Assembly: GCA_045588675.1 (NCBI GenBank)
Contig: JAZNER010000068.1
Span: forward strand, 1-28,845
Reading direction: 5' to 3'
DNA: 28,845 nt
Origin: SVTX01 sp045588675
GTDB taxonomy: Bacteria; Bacillota; Clostridia; Oscillospirales; CAG-272
In this document: positions 6,351 to 14,487 of the stretch, piece by piece
Numbering within the stretch: the first letter of the stretch is position 1
Layout: every line of letters begins with the position of its first letter
Notes under the pieces: model-generated
Database searches by the model: none
The model's input: only the letters and a program-made list of their open reading frames with translations
Told to the model about the DNA's origin: nothing
Program-made: the position numbers and the translations under genes

Positions 6351-9104
6351 TTAATTGTTATTGTTTCCCGCAGCGCCGCAGCAGTTCTTGTATTTTTTAC
6401 CCGAACCGCAGGGACACGGAGCGTTTCTGCCAACCTTTTGGGCGGACTCGCGGCGAACTGTTACCTTTTTTACCTTCTGACCGCCTTCAAAACCCGCGCT
6501 TAAGGGATTAGCAACCTGTACACGCTTGATAGGCTCGCTTTCGCGAGGCATTACTGTCAGTATCATACGAACAGTCTTATCGCGTATATCGGCAATCATT
6601 GTGTCAAACATATCACCGCCTGTAATTCTGTATTCGGTTACAGGGTCACGCTGAGCATAGGATTGAAGATTTATCATACCCTTTATGTCGTCCATTGTAT
6701 CAATGTGCTCCATCCAAGCAAGGTCAACATTTTTCAAAAGCACAGAGCGTTGTATCTCAAGGAAGATTTCACGCCCGAATATTTCTTCCTTTTCTTGATA
6801 CTTTGACATTGCGCGCTCGCACAGCATTTTTTCAATATCTTCTCGTTTGAGCGATAACAGCTCATCATCTGTATAATTGAAATCATCATTATCGCAGATG
6901 TAAGCTAAGCTTGAGCGGAGAGCGTCAAAATTCCAATCGCTCTTTGAGTCCTCAGATGTGAATGCACCTACATACTCACGGATATTTGAAGCTATCATTC
7001 TCTTGATAGTATCGGCAATTCCGTCACCTCCGTCAAGAACCTCGGCGCGTTGCTTGTAGATAATAGTTCTCTGCTGATTCATTACATCATCATAAGCAAG
7101 GACATATTTACGGCGCTTAAAGTTATTATCCTCAATTCTCTTTTGGGCACTTTCAATTGAGTTGGAAAGGATCTTTGCATCAATGGGAGTATTCTCGTCA
7201 AGTCCCATTCTATCTATTAATCCTGCAATTCTGTCAGAGCCGAAAAGTCGCATAAGATCATCCTCAAGTGACAGATAGAAACGGGATTCACCCGGGTCAC
7301 CCTGGCGTCCTGAACGGCCTCTTAGCTGGTTGTCAATTCTACGGCTTTCGTGTCTTTCTGTGCCGAGAATGAACAATCCGCCCGCCTGTCTTACCTCTTC
7401 TGCCTCGGGAGCGATCTCTGCCTTGTGTTTTTCATAAAGCTCGGCAAAGAGAGCTCTTGCATTAAGAATTTCTTCGTTGTCTGTAACTGATGTACCGTTT
7501 GCCTCCGCAACAAGCTCGTCAGATATTCCCTGCGCTTTCATTTCCTTCTTTGCAAGGTATTCTGCGTTTCCGCCAAGCATAATATCAGTACCGCGTCCCG
7601 CCATATTGGTTGAAATGGTAACAGCACCGCGTTTGCCCGCTTGCGCAACGATTTCAGCCTCTTTTTCGTGGAATTTAGCATTGAGAACTGTATGCTTAAT
7701 GCCCGCATCCATAAGGCGACGGGAGAGCTCCTCTGACTTTTCAACCGAAACAGTGCCGACAAGCACAGGCTGTCCCTTTTCGTGACAAGCCTTAACCTGT
7801 GCAATCACGGCGTTATATTTGCCATTAATCGTCTTATAAACGGCGTCGGAATGATCAACTCTGATCATAGGCTTATTAGTCGGAACCTCAACGACATCAA
7901 GCTGATAAATTTCTTTAAACTCATTTTGCTCTGTCAATGCAGTACCTGTCATACCCGACAGCTTTCTGTACATTCTGAAATAGTTTTGGAATGTGATCGT
8001 CGCAAGAGTTTTGTTTTCTTTCTCGATTTTTACGCCTTCCTTGGCTTCAATCGCTTGATGAAGGCCGTCTGAATAACGGCGTCCGGGCATAATTCTGCCT
8101 GTAAACTCATCAACGATCATAACTCCCTTGTCGGTAACAACATATTGCTGATCGCGGTGCATAGCTCCGTGAGCCTTGATTGCTTGATTAACATAGTGCA
8201 TAAGGTCGGCATTTTCAGAGTCAGTAAAGGTTTCAACGCCAAAAAATCCCTCTGCCTTTTTAGCTCCGCGAGCAGTAAGAATTACATTTCTTGATTTTTC
8301 GTCAACTATATAATCTGCATCAATATTATCCTGGTCTTCTTTTGTATCAATTTCCTTTACTACGAGCTTTTTGAGTGAGCGTGTAAATTTGTCGGCTCTA
8401 TCGTACATATCGGTAGGCTCGTCACCTGCACCCGAAATAATCAACGGAGTTCTTGCTTCGTCAACGAGAATTGAGTCAACCTCGTCAACAATGGCAAATG
8501 CGTGTCCGCGTTGCACCATTCGCTCCTTATAAACAACCATATTGTCGCGGAGATAGTCAAAGCCGAACTCATTATTAGTTCCATAGGTAATGTCAGCGTT
8601 GTAGGCTTCTTGCTTTTCTTCATTTGTTTGACCGTGAACCACAAGACCTGTACTGAGCCCCATAAATCCATAAACTCTGCCCATTTCCTCGCTGTCACGC
8701 TTAGCAAGATAGTCGTTTACCGTAACTATATGAACTCCGTTCCCTGCAAGCGCATTCAAGTACGCGGGGAGAGTTGCCACAAGAGTTTTACCTTCGCCCG
8801 TTTTCATCTCGGCAATTCTGCCTTGGTGCAGAATGATACCGCCGAGAAGCTGTACATGGAAGGGGCGTTTCCCCAGCACTCTGTCGTCTGCCTCGCGAAC
8901 AGCGGCAAAAGCATCTACAAGAATATCATCAAGTGTTTCTCCGTTTGCAAGACGTTCTTTGAGGGACGGAGTTACCGCTTTGAGCTCCTCGTCACTCATT
9001 TTTGAGTATTTAGGTGCTAATTCTTCTATTTGATTTGCAATTTTTTCAAGTTTTTTAATTTGCCTTTCACTATATGTCCCGAAAAGCTTAGTTCCAAGTC
9101 CCAT
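6351..9104 (-). CDS. secA: SecA preprotein translocase ATPase
   Basis: Motor of the Sec pathway, driving unfolded preproteins through SecYEG at the cytoplasmic membrane. 917 residues, within the usual range. Features: N-terminal GTKLFGTYSERQIKKLEKI, Walker A MKTGEGKT (100-107), DEVDSILVDEARTPLIIS (motif II region), the preprotein-binding domain, ISTNMAGRGTDIMLGGNAEYLA, GTERHESRRIDNQLRGRSGRQGDPG, the helical wing and scaffold, and a C-terminal SEC-C zinc motif with Cys897, Cys899, Cys908 and Cys909 (CPCGSGKKYKNCC) that serves SecB or ribosome contact. The ATG at 9104 has AAAGGA 5 bases upstream and gives the standard N-terminus. A TTG at 9125 also has AAAGGA at 6 bases and would add seven residues. 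Its own promoter lies at 9195-9223. Confidence 0.97.
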   Translation of the reverse strand: MGLGTKLFGTYSERQIKKLEKIANQIEELAPKYSKMSDEELKAVTPSLKERLANGETLDDILVDAFAAVREADDRVLGKRPFHVQLLGGIILHQGRIAEMKTGEGKTLVATLPAYLNALAGNGVHIVTVNDYLAKRDSEEMGRVYGFMGLSTGLVVHGQTNEEKQEAYNADITYGTNNEFGFDYLRDNMVVYKERMVQRGHAFAIVDEVDSILVDEARTPLIISGAGDEPTDMYDRADKFTRSLKKLVVKEIDTKEDQDNIDADYIVDEKSRNVILTARGAKKAEGFFGVETFTDSENADLMHYVNQAIKAHGAMHRDQQYVVTDKGVMIVDEFTGRIMPGRRYSDGLHQAIEAKEGVKIEKENKTLATITFQNYFRMYRKLSGMTGTALTEQNEFKEIYQLDVVEVPTNKPMIRVDHSDAVYKTINGKYNAVIAQVKACHEKGQPVLVGTVSVEKSEELSRRLMDAGIKHTVLNAKFHEKEAEIVAQAGKRGAVTISTNMAGRGTDIMLGGNAEYLAKKEMKAQGISDELVAEANGTSVTDNEEILNARALFAELYEKHKAEIAPEAEEVRQAGGLFILGTERHESRRIDNQLRGRSGRQGDPGESRFYLSLEDDLMRLFGSDRIAGLIDRMGLDENTPIDAKILSNSIESAQKRIEDNNFKRRKYVLAYDDVMNQQRTIIYKQRAEVLDGGDGIADTIKRMIASNIREYVGAFTSEDSKSDWNFDALRSSLAYICDNDDFNYTDDELLSLKREDIEKMLCERAMSKYQEKEEIFGREIFLEIQRSVLLKNVDLAWMEHIDTMDDIKGMINLQSYAQRDPVTEYRITGGDMFDTMIADIRDKTVRMILTVMPRESEPIKRVQVANPLSAGFEGGQKVKKVTVRRESAQKVGRNAPCPCGSGKKYKNCCGAAGNNNN

Positions 9105-9194
9105 AGGTTTCCTTTCGTTCTGCAACCGATTTCCTTTTGTTGCATTTAATTATAATTATTCAAGGTTGAACACAGTAAGCGCATTATAAATTAT

Positions 9195-9223
9195 ATTATA
9201 CTATACTTTTACTATTAAAGCAA
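9195..9223 (-). promoter_or_regulatory. sigma-A-type promoter of secA
   Basis: On the minus strand, TTGCTT (9223-9218), a 17-base spacer and TATAAT (9200-9195) lie about 90 bases before the secA start. The leader contains a short inverted repeat (TGCAAC / GTTGCA) around a second AAAGGA and a TTG codon. Confidence 0.75.
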
Positions 9224-9251
9224 TAAATTTTTGTAAATTTTCGTAAAACAC

Positions 9252-9280
9252 TTGAAAAATTAAGGCTGATGTTATATAAT
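9252..9280 (+). promoter_or_regulatory. sigma-A-type promoter of trmL-mnmA
   Basis: TTGAAA (9252-9257), a 17-base spacer and TATAAT (9275-9280) lie 36 bases before the trmL start. It diverges from the secA promoter. Confidence 0.85.
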
Positions 9281-9316
9281 TAATTCATATTACTTAGGTT
9301 TTGATGAGGTTATAAA

Positions 9317-9814
9317 ATGTCACATATAAATATTGTCCTTTGTGAGCCCGAAATTCCGCAGAACACGGGAAATGTTGCTCGTACCTGCGCGGCGACGGGA
9401 GCATCGCTCCATCTTATCCGTCCTCTCGGCTTTGAGATTGACAATGCAAAGCTAAAGCGTGCGGGACTTGACTACTGGGACAAGCTTGATATTACATACT
9501 ATGACGGACTTGATGATTTTTACTCCAAGCACCCGGATGCGATTGTTTATTATTTTTCGACAAAGGCTCGGCACAATTATTCTGATATTAACTATCCTGA
9601 TGAAGCTTGGATTATGTTTGGTAAAGAAACCCGTGGGCTTCCCGAGGAGCTTTTGTATAAAAATCCGGACAACTGTGTCAGAATTCCTATGAGGGACAGC
9701 TTGCGTTCGCTTAATCTTGCAAACTCTGTTGCAATAGCTGTTTATGAGATTTTAAGACAGCGGAATTTTGAAGGAATGCAGGAGTGCGGCGAGCTTACTA
9801 AATTCAATTGGTAA
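9317..9814 (+). CDS. trmL: tRNA (cytidine/uridine-34 2'-O-)-methyltransferase TrmL
   Basis: SPOUT-class enzyme that puts a methyl group from S-adenosylmethionine on the wobble ribose of tRNA-Leu isoacceptors. 165 residues, the normal size for this single-domain family. Visible signatures: INIVLCEPEIPQNTGNVARTCAATG at the N-terminus (with the conserved N and R), the SAM-knot region IMFGKETRGLPEELL, and the C-terminal knot RIPMRDSLRSLNLANSVAIAVYEILRQ. The start has GAGGT 6-7 bases upstream. It is separated from mnmA by only 16 bases, and both act on the tRNA wobble position, so the pair forms a coherent tRNA-modification operon with its own promoter and terminator. Confidence 0.95.
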   Translation: MSHINIVLCEPEIPQNTGNVARTCAATGASLHLIRPLGFEIDNAKLKRAGLDYWDKLDITYYDGLDDFYSKHPDAIVYYFSTKARHNYSDINYPDEAWIMFGKETRGLPEELLYKNPDNCVRIPMRDSLRSLNLANSVAIAVYEILRQRNFEGMQECGELTKFNW

Positions 9815-9830
9815 AATTTCAGGAGTTTTT

Positions 9831-10892
9831 ATGATAAATAAAAGAGTTACCGTTGCTATGAGCGGCGGTGTTGACAGCGCGGTTGCCGCTTTGCTTATAA
9901 AGGAGCAGGGCTATATTACGGCAGGTGCAACGATGCGTGTTTGCAAAAGACCTTTAGCAGATGGTGTTGACGGCAGTGAGCTTGACATTCGCGATGCTAA
10001 AGCTATATGTCAGCTTCTTGGTATTGAGCATAGAGTTTACAATCTTGAAAAGGAATTTCATGATAAGGTTATAAAAAATTTCATTGATACTTATGTGAAC
10101 GGAGGAACTCCAAATCCGTGCGTTGAGTGCAATAGATTTTTAAAGTTCGGAGCTCTCTTTGATGCCGAAATACCTAAATATTCCGATTATGTTGCAACGG
10201 GACATTATGCAAGGATTGAGCAGGACGGTAAAGGCAGATTTTTGCTGAAACGCGCAAAAGACGAAAAAAAAGACCAGACTTATATGCTTTGGTCGTTAAA
10301 TCAAGAGCAATTGTCACACTCTCTCTTCCCTTTGGGAGATTATACGAAACCCGAAATTCGCGAAATTGGCGCGCAAAACGGTTTTGTAAATGCAGCTAAG
10401 AGCGATAGCCAAGACATTTGCTTCATCCCAGACGGAGATTATGCAAAATTTATTGAGGATACACTTGGAAAGACATTTGCAGAGGGTAATTATATTGACG
10501 AGGACGGAAATGTTTTAGGTCGGCACAAGGGTGTGATTCACTATACCGTCGGTCAGCGTAAGGGACTTGGAATTTCAATGAACAAGCATATTTTTGTCAC
10601 CGACAAAAATCCCAAAAACAATACAGTTACTCTTGCAGATGAGGACAGGCTTTTCAAAAAAAGTGTTATTATTAAAGGAATTAATCTGATACCCTTTGAC
10701 AAGCTTGATGTACCCATCAAGGTGCAGGCAAAAATTCGTTACAGTCAAAAAAGCGCTGATGCAATTGCCACACAAATTGATAACGAGCGCATTCTTCTTG
10801 AATTTGATGAGGCACAAAGAGCTCCCGCAAGGTCGCAATCCGCTGTTCTTTATGACGGTGAATATGTAATCGGCGGCGGAATAATTGAATAA
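9831..10892 (+). CDS. mnmA: tRNA-specific 2-thiouridylase MnmA
   Basis: Makes 2-thiouridine at position 34 of tRNA-Lys, -Glu and -Gln, using ATP to activate the uridine and a protein persulfide as sulfur donor. 353 residues, typical length. The PP-loop ATP site is SGGVDS (11-16). Catalytic cysteines are Cys97 in GGTPNPCVECNR and Cys197 in SDSQDICFIP; Cys100 adds the CxxC pair. GHYARIE and the C-terminal GGGII are also typical. The start at 9831 is preceded by AGGAG at 5 bases; an upstream in-frame codon inside trmL gives residues with no counterpart in the family. The cysteine desulfurase that would feed it is not in this window. Confidence 0.96.
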   Translation: MINKRVTVAMSGGVDSAVAALLIKEQGYITAGATMRVCKRPLADGVDGSELDIRDAKAICQLLGIEHRVYNLEKEFHDKVIKNFIDTYVNGGTPNPCVECNRFLKFGALFDAEIPKYSDYVATGHYARIEQDGKGRFLLKRAKDEKKDQTYMLWSLNQEQLSHSLFPLGDYTKPEIREIGAQNGFVNAAKSDSQDICFIPDGDYAKFIEDTLGKTFAEGNYIDEDGNVLGRHKGVIHYTVGQRKGLGISMNKHIFVTDKNPKNNTVTLADEDRLFKKSVIIKGINLIPFDKLDVPIKVQAKIRYSQKSADAIATQIDNERILLEFDEAQRAPARSQSAVLYDGEYVIGGGIIE

Positions 10893-10914
10893 ATAGCTTA
10901 ACTTATTTTGCGTT

Positions 10915-10949
10915 AAAAATGGCGAGCATTCGATTGCTCGCCATTTTTT
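10915..10949. terminator. bidirectional terminator between mnmA and the reductase gene
   Basis: Stem aaaaatggcgagca / tgctcgccatttttt with a 6-base loop (ttcgat), 22 bases after the mnmA stop. A T-run follows on both strands, so it also ends the minus-strand unit whose last gene stops at 10962. Confidence 0.92.
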
Positions 10950-10961
10950 TGTTATTAAATT

Positions 10962-11936
10962 TTATACTTTCAATACTACCTTGCCGACATTTTCGCCGCG
11001 ATAAAGAATATCGTGTGCCGCTTCAGCCTCGGCAATTGGAAGAGTTGCATATACTGTTGGCTTAACCTCCCCTGTTTCGACCTTTGACCAAACCTCATTT
11101 ACAAGGCTTGAAAGAATATGAGCCTTCATTTCGGGAGTTCTTGAACGCAGTGTACTTCCGATAACTCTTATGTTCTTCTTATAAAGATTTTTAAGGTCAA
11201 TCGTAGTTTCTTGTCCTGCAAGTGCGGCTATTACGACCCAACGGCAACCGTATTTTACATAAGGCAAGCAATCACCAAGATTTTGACCACCCAAGCAGTC
11301 AATTGCAATATCAATTGCTCTTCCTGCGGCTTCCTCTGCTTTCAATATTTCGGGCAGACTCTCTTTTCTTGTATCTACAACTAAGTCGGCGCCAAGATGC
11401 TTGATGTTTTCAGGATCGGTAATTACAGTTGTTACAACACGAAGCCCAAACGCCTTTGCCATAGGAATGATAACGCTTGCAAGTCCGCTTGCGCCTGCCT
11501 GCATAAGCAAGGTATCTCCCGCCTTTGCATGACCTTCAATAAACAATTTAAGATATGCAGTAGCATGTGCCTCAGGCATCGCAGCCGCTTCTGCCATAGT
11601 GCAATTTTTCGGAATGGGCATACACATATCATAGGATACAGATACATATTCGGCATAACCGCCGCCGCCGAGAAGAGCGCAAACCTTATCTCCGATTTTA
11701 TAGTTTGATTTTGCTTTTGCACACTCAGTCATTTCAACTATCTCACCTGAAACCTCAAGTCCCATCCATTCAGGACAGCCTGGGGGTGGCGGATAATCTC
11801 CCTCTCTTTGCATAAGGTCTGCACGGTTTAGTGCAGCATATTCTACCTTAATTAATACATCGTTTTCTGCTAAAACCGGGTCGGGAACATTATCCCATCT
11901 CAAGCTCTTATCATCATTTACAAGTATAGCTTTCAT
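10962..11936 (-). CDS. NAD(P)H:quinone oxidoreductase, PIG3-type MDR family
   Basis: 324-residue zinc-free medium-chain reductase of the quinone oxidoreductase branch (TP53I3/PIG3 type). Such enzymes use NAD(P)H to reduce quinones or the double bond of enones. N-terminal phrase MKAILVNDDKSLRWDNVPDPVLAENDVLIKV, substrate-domain ALNRADLMQREGDYPPPPG and GLEVSGEIVE, then LMQAGASGLASVIIPMAKAFGLRVVTT, the dinucleotide-binding turn, and IGSTLRSR near the C-terminus. No structural zinc cysteines are seen. The start has GAGGA 7 bases upstream. It is the last gene of a three-gene unit with a dehydroquinase relative (18 bases upstream) and a short-chain dehydrogenase. The context suggests reduction of an enone made from a cyclic hydroxy acid by its partners, but this is inference. 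Confidence 0.85.
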   Translation of the reverse strand: MKAILVNDDKSLRWDNVPDPVLAENDVLIKVEYAALNRADLMQREGDYPPPPGCPEWMGLEVSGEIVEMTECAKAKSNYKIGDKVCALLGGGGYAEYVSVSYDMCMPIPKNCTMAEAAAMPEAHATAYLKLFIEGHAKAGDTLLMQAGASGLASVIIPMAKAFGLRVVTTVITDPENIKHLGADLVVDTRKESLPEILKAEEAAGRAIDIAIDCLGGQNLGDCLPYVKYGCRWVVIAALAGQETTIDLKNLYKKNIRVIGSTLRSRTPEMKAHILSSLVNEVWSKVETGEVKPTVYATLPIAEAEAAHDILYRGENVGKVVLKV

Positions 11937-11954
11937 TACATCTTCCTCTTTTCA

Positions 11955-12749
11955 TCAATAAATAATATCGGGCAAATAGTCAAAATTATCTCTTACCGCC
12001 TTAGCGGCTTTTATAGTCGGCTGAGTTTTGTAAGAGTTTTCATCGTGCTCTTTAACTGCAAGATATGTTATGCAACCAAGCTGTGGTCCTACCATTCTAT
12101 GAATTTTTGAATGTGTACCGCCGGAAACGAAGATATAGGGTACCTTTAATTCTTTTTTTAATAATGTTGTTATCCTTAGATTTTCAACCTCTTCTTCAAC
12201 AGAGTTTGCTCCGGTAACTATTTTTACAATATCTGCTCCGCGCTTCTGTTGCTCATAAGCCACCTCTAAAACTGTTTCAGCGGGTACAAATTTAAGAATG
12301 TGAGATGACATAATTGCCTCTTTACCCATCTCGTGTATCTTGTCAATTACCCTCATTTGCTTGTCAATTGCAGCCTGCTTCATACTAAGCTCAAGGTCAA
12401 CCCCAAAGCCTGTATCATAGTCAAAGGCACTTCCCATAACATCACCGAGAGTTGCTCCGTAGCTCAAGGCTCGTAAAAGCTCGTCCATAAGCTTGTCGTC
12501 ACAAAAGCCTTCATTTTGCCAACCGCGATAATTTGTTATGTATATTGGATGACCTGAGCAAGCCGAAAAAATATTTGTATAGTGCTCTTCGGTTTTATAT
12601 TGGCTTGGTAATCTCTCAAGCTGTATCCCCAGTGCCTCTGCACCGTCATAAATAGAGTTTTTTACAGCAGATTGAATACTGTTCGGGCTATCCTTTAAAA
12701 TCATACCTGTAATCAAAGGACGAGGGTGATTTAAAAAAGTAGGCTTCAT
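11955..12749 (-). CDS. type I 3-dehydroquinate dehydratase-like enzyme
   Basis: 264-residue class I aldolase-fold protein related to AroD, which removes water from 3-dehydroquinate through a lysine Schiff base. Counterparts of the AroD active site can be aligned by eye: Glu45 in GIQLERL, Arg75 in ITNYRGWQNEG, His150 in MSSHILKFVP (AroD: SNHDFHQTP), the Schiff-base Lys176 in GADIVKIV (AroD: GADIPKIA), and Arg218 in SKIHRMVG (AroD: GVISRLAG). Overall identity to standard AroD looks low, and the substrate loop before Arg218 differs, so another cyclic 3-keto acid is possible. The start has AGAGGA 6 bases upstream, inside the end of the dehydrogenase gene 3 bases away, so translation is probably coupled. 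It sits in a peripheral AraC-linked unit rather than with other aro genes, suggesting catabolism rather than aromatic amino-acid synthesis. Confidence 0.7.
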   Translation of the reverse strand: MKPTFLNHPRPLITGMILKDSPNSIQSAVKNSIYDGAEALGIQLERLPSQYKTEEHYTNIFSACSGHPIYITNYRGWQNEGFCDDKLMDELLRALSYGATLGDVMGSAFDYDTGFGVDLELSMKQAAIDKQMRVIDKIHEMGKEAIMSSHILKFVPAETVLEVAYEQQKRGADIVKIVTGANSVEEEVENLRITTLLKKELKVPYIFVSGGTHSKIHRMVGPQLGCITYLAVKEHDENSYKTQPTIKAAKAVRDNFDYLPDIIY

Positions 12750-12752
12750 AGC

Positions 12753-13514
12753 TTATCCTCTCATCATGGCGTTTCTGCCGCCATCAATCATTATATTTTC
12801 GCCGTTTATAAACTGACCTTTATCTGAAGCTAAGAAGAGCACCAGATCAATAATCTCTTGAGGCTCAGCAGCCCTTCCGAGCAAGGTCTTCATATTGGCC
12901 ATGGCGGCTCTCGTAAGTACGGGACCCGGAGAAACACAAACGCATCTGATGTTATATTTAGATCCGAATTGTGCAATAGACTTTGTAAGTCCAAACATAA
13001 GTCCTGCCTTTGATGTTGGGTAATCCATACCGTATCCGTCACCCTCTTGGCCTGTGATTGAGCCTATGTTGATAATAAGCCCGCTATTTTGCTCTCTCAT
13101 TTGTTTAAGAACAGCGTGGGCAAAATAGAATGGACCCTTGAGATTTACATCAATTCCCCAATCATATACATCAATTGGCACATCGGGAAATTCTGGGAAT
13201 TTCTTTGTATCAACACCCCTCATTCGTACAGCTGTACCTCCGGCAAAGTTACAAAGCAAGTCAATACTGCCAAATTCTTGAACCGCAATATCTCTTGCGC
13301 GGCAAACCTGATTATAATCCCTTACGTCACATAATGCCGCTACTGCTTTTCCCTTGCCATTTGCATTGATTTCTTTAATACATTCGCCAAGTCTTTCTTC
13401 GTTCACATCGCACATTACGACATTTCCGCCGAGCTCTGCAAAGCACTGTGAAAACAAAAGTCCCATTCCTGATGCCGCTCCTGTGGCGATAGCAGTTTTA
13501 TTTTTAAAATCCAT
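12753..13514 (-). CDS. short-chain dehydrogenase/reductase
   Basis: 253-residue classical SDR oxidoreductase acting on an alcohol or ketone with NAD(H) or NADP(H). Cofactor-binding TGAASGMG (11-18); Asp36 after the second strand (VMCDVNEE) favours NAD. The NFAGG turn is near 89-93; the catalytic Ser152 is in IGSITGQ, with Tyr165 and Lys169 in YPTSK. The C-terminus INGENIMIDGGRNAMM is typical. AGGAGG lies 6 bases before the ATG. It is the first gene of the unit with the dehydroquinase relative and the quinone-type reductase, transcribed away from an AraC regulator. A role such as quinate- or shikimate-type dehydrogenase would fit the dehydroquinase partner, but the substrate cannot be read from the sequence. 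Confidence 0.9.
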   Translation of the reverse strand: MDFKNKTAIATGAASGMGLLFSQCFAELGGNVVMCDVNEERLGECIKEINANGKGKAVAALCDVRDYNQVCRARDIAVQEFGSIDLLCNFAGGTAVRMRGVDTKKFPEFPDVPIDVYDWGIDVNLKGPFYFAHAVLKQMREQNSGLIINIGSITGQEGDGYGMDYPTSKAGLMFGLTKSIAQFGSKYNIRCVCVSPGPVLTRAAMANMKTLLGRAAEPQEIIDLVLFLASDKGQFINGENIMIDGGRNAMMRG

Positions 13515-13550
13515 TTTAACCTCCTGAAATTCAGATTTGTTATAAAAATA

Positions 13551-13579
13551 ATTATATCATCTTGACATAGAAAATAAAA
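13551..13579 (-). promoter_or_regulatory. weak promoter of the SDR-dehydroquinase-reductase unit
   Basis: On the minus strand, TATAAT (13556-13551) lies 37 bases before the SDR start. The best -35 at 17 bases is TTTTAT (13579-13574), a poor match, which would fit activator dependence. It physically overlaps the -35 of the divergent araC promoter. Confidence 0.55.
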
Positions 13580-13590
13580 TATAGTATAAT
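13562..13590 (+). promoter_or_regulatory. consensus promoter of the AraC-type regulator
   Basis: A perfect TTGACA (13562-13567), a 17-base spacer and a perfect TATAAT (13585-13590) lie 38 bases before the regulator's start. It interlocks with the divergent SDR promoter. Confidence 0.88.
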
Positions 13591-13628
13591 ATAAAAAAAC
13601 AAAACTATTCTACAATTCGGGAGTAAAA

Positions 13629-14432
13629 ATGGATATTGAAAAGCTGTCTAAATTATCATTTTTCATGGTTGAACGATATGAGCACTGTGATATGCATATA
13701 TGTGATTTCAGGAAAATACCCAGACCGCATTTTTGTATAGGATTATTGCTTGAAGGAGAAGCCAGCTTCACAAGTAATGACGGAAAGACTATTAACATCT
13801 CTGCGGGGGACATTATATTTGTGCCTATTGCATCAACCTATGTTTCAAAATGGAGCGGAAGCCCAAATGTTCGTTATATTACAATACATTTTGCTTTCGA
13901 GCATGGATGTGGATTATCAGAGAACAATAATTACATTCTGCAAAAAATTAATTTACCAGATTTTTTACAATTAAAAAAAGATTTCATATTTTCTTACGAA
14001 AACTATAAGAGCGACGAATATAAGAAAATGGGAGTGTTGGCTATCTTTTATAATTTGCTCGAGCAGATTATACCACTTCTTGGCCGCAATAGCTCAGAGC
14101 CAATTGACCCAAGAATTGAAAAGGTCAAAGAGTACATTAATCTAAATTCTGAGAAGCATATGACTATTTGTGAGCTTGCTCAAATCGGTATGATGAGCAC
14201 ATCTAATCTGCACTTGTTGTTCAAGCAATATACCGGTATGTCGCCTATTGAGTACAAAAATCATGTTGTAATCAGTCGTGCTATGCGATTGCTAAAAAGT
14301 AGCACTCAAAGCTCAATCGAGGAGATAAGTGATATGCTTGGTTTTGAATCGTCTGTATATTTCAGAAGAGTTTTTAAACTATATACGGGTAAAACCCCAA
14401 GGGAATACAGAAGCTCCAACGGTGAAATTTAA
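13629..14432 (+). CDS. AraC-family transcriptional regulator
   Basis: 267-residue regulator with an N-terminal cupin-like ligand domain (about 25-100; FCIGLLLEGEASF and ISAGDIIFVPIAS are the usual strand signatures) and a C-terminal double helix-turn-helix (about 160-262). The latter contains MTICELAQIGMMSTSNLHLLFKQYTGMSPIEYKNHVVISRAMRLL and SIEEISDMLGFESSVYFRRVFKLYTGKTPREYR. GGGAG lies 5 bases before the ATG. It is transcribed away from the SDR-dehydroquinase-reductase unit, and their promoters overlap, so it most likely senses the sugar-like or cyclic-acid substrate of that unit and switches it on. The ligand is not deducible. It ends at a bidirectional terminator. Confidence 0.93.
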   Translation: MDIEKLSKLSFFMVERYEHCDMHICDFRKIPRPHFCIGLLLEGEASFTSNDGKTINISAGDIIFVPIASTYVSKWSGSPNVRYITIHFAFEHGCGLSENNNYILQKINLPDFLQLKKDFIFSYENYKSDEYKKMGVLAIFYNLLEQIIPLLGRNSSEPIDPRIEKVKEYINLNSEKHMTICELAQIGMMSTSNLHLLFKQYTGMSPIEYKNHVVISRAMRLLKSSTQSSIEEISDMLGFESSVYFRRVFKLYTGKTPREYRSSNGEI

Positions 14433-14436
14433 ACTA

Positions 14437-14469
14437 AAAAGCCATTACAGAGTGAGTGTAATGGCTTTT
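14437..14469. terminator. bidirectional terminator after the AraC-type gene
   Basis: A perfect 13-bp stem (aaaagccattaca / tgtaatggctttt) with a 7-base loop (gagtgag) begins 5 bases after the AraC-type stop and 19 bases before the end of the minus-strand gene at 14488. T-runs occur on both strands. Confidence 0.92.
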
Positions 14470-14487
14470 ACATTTAGCTATTTTATA

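Noticed and set aside
8502..9005. Plus-strand 167-residue open frame within secA
   Set aside because: Lies wholly inside a clear secA coding region with no promoter, ribosome site or family resemblance.
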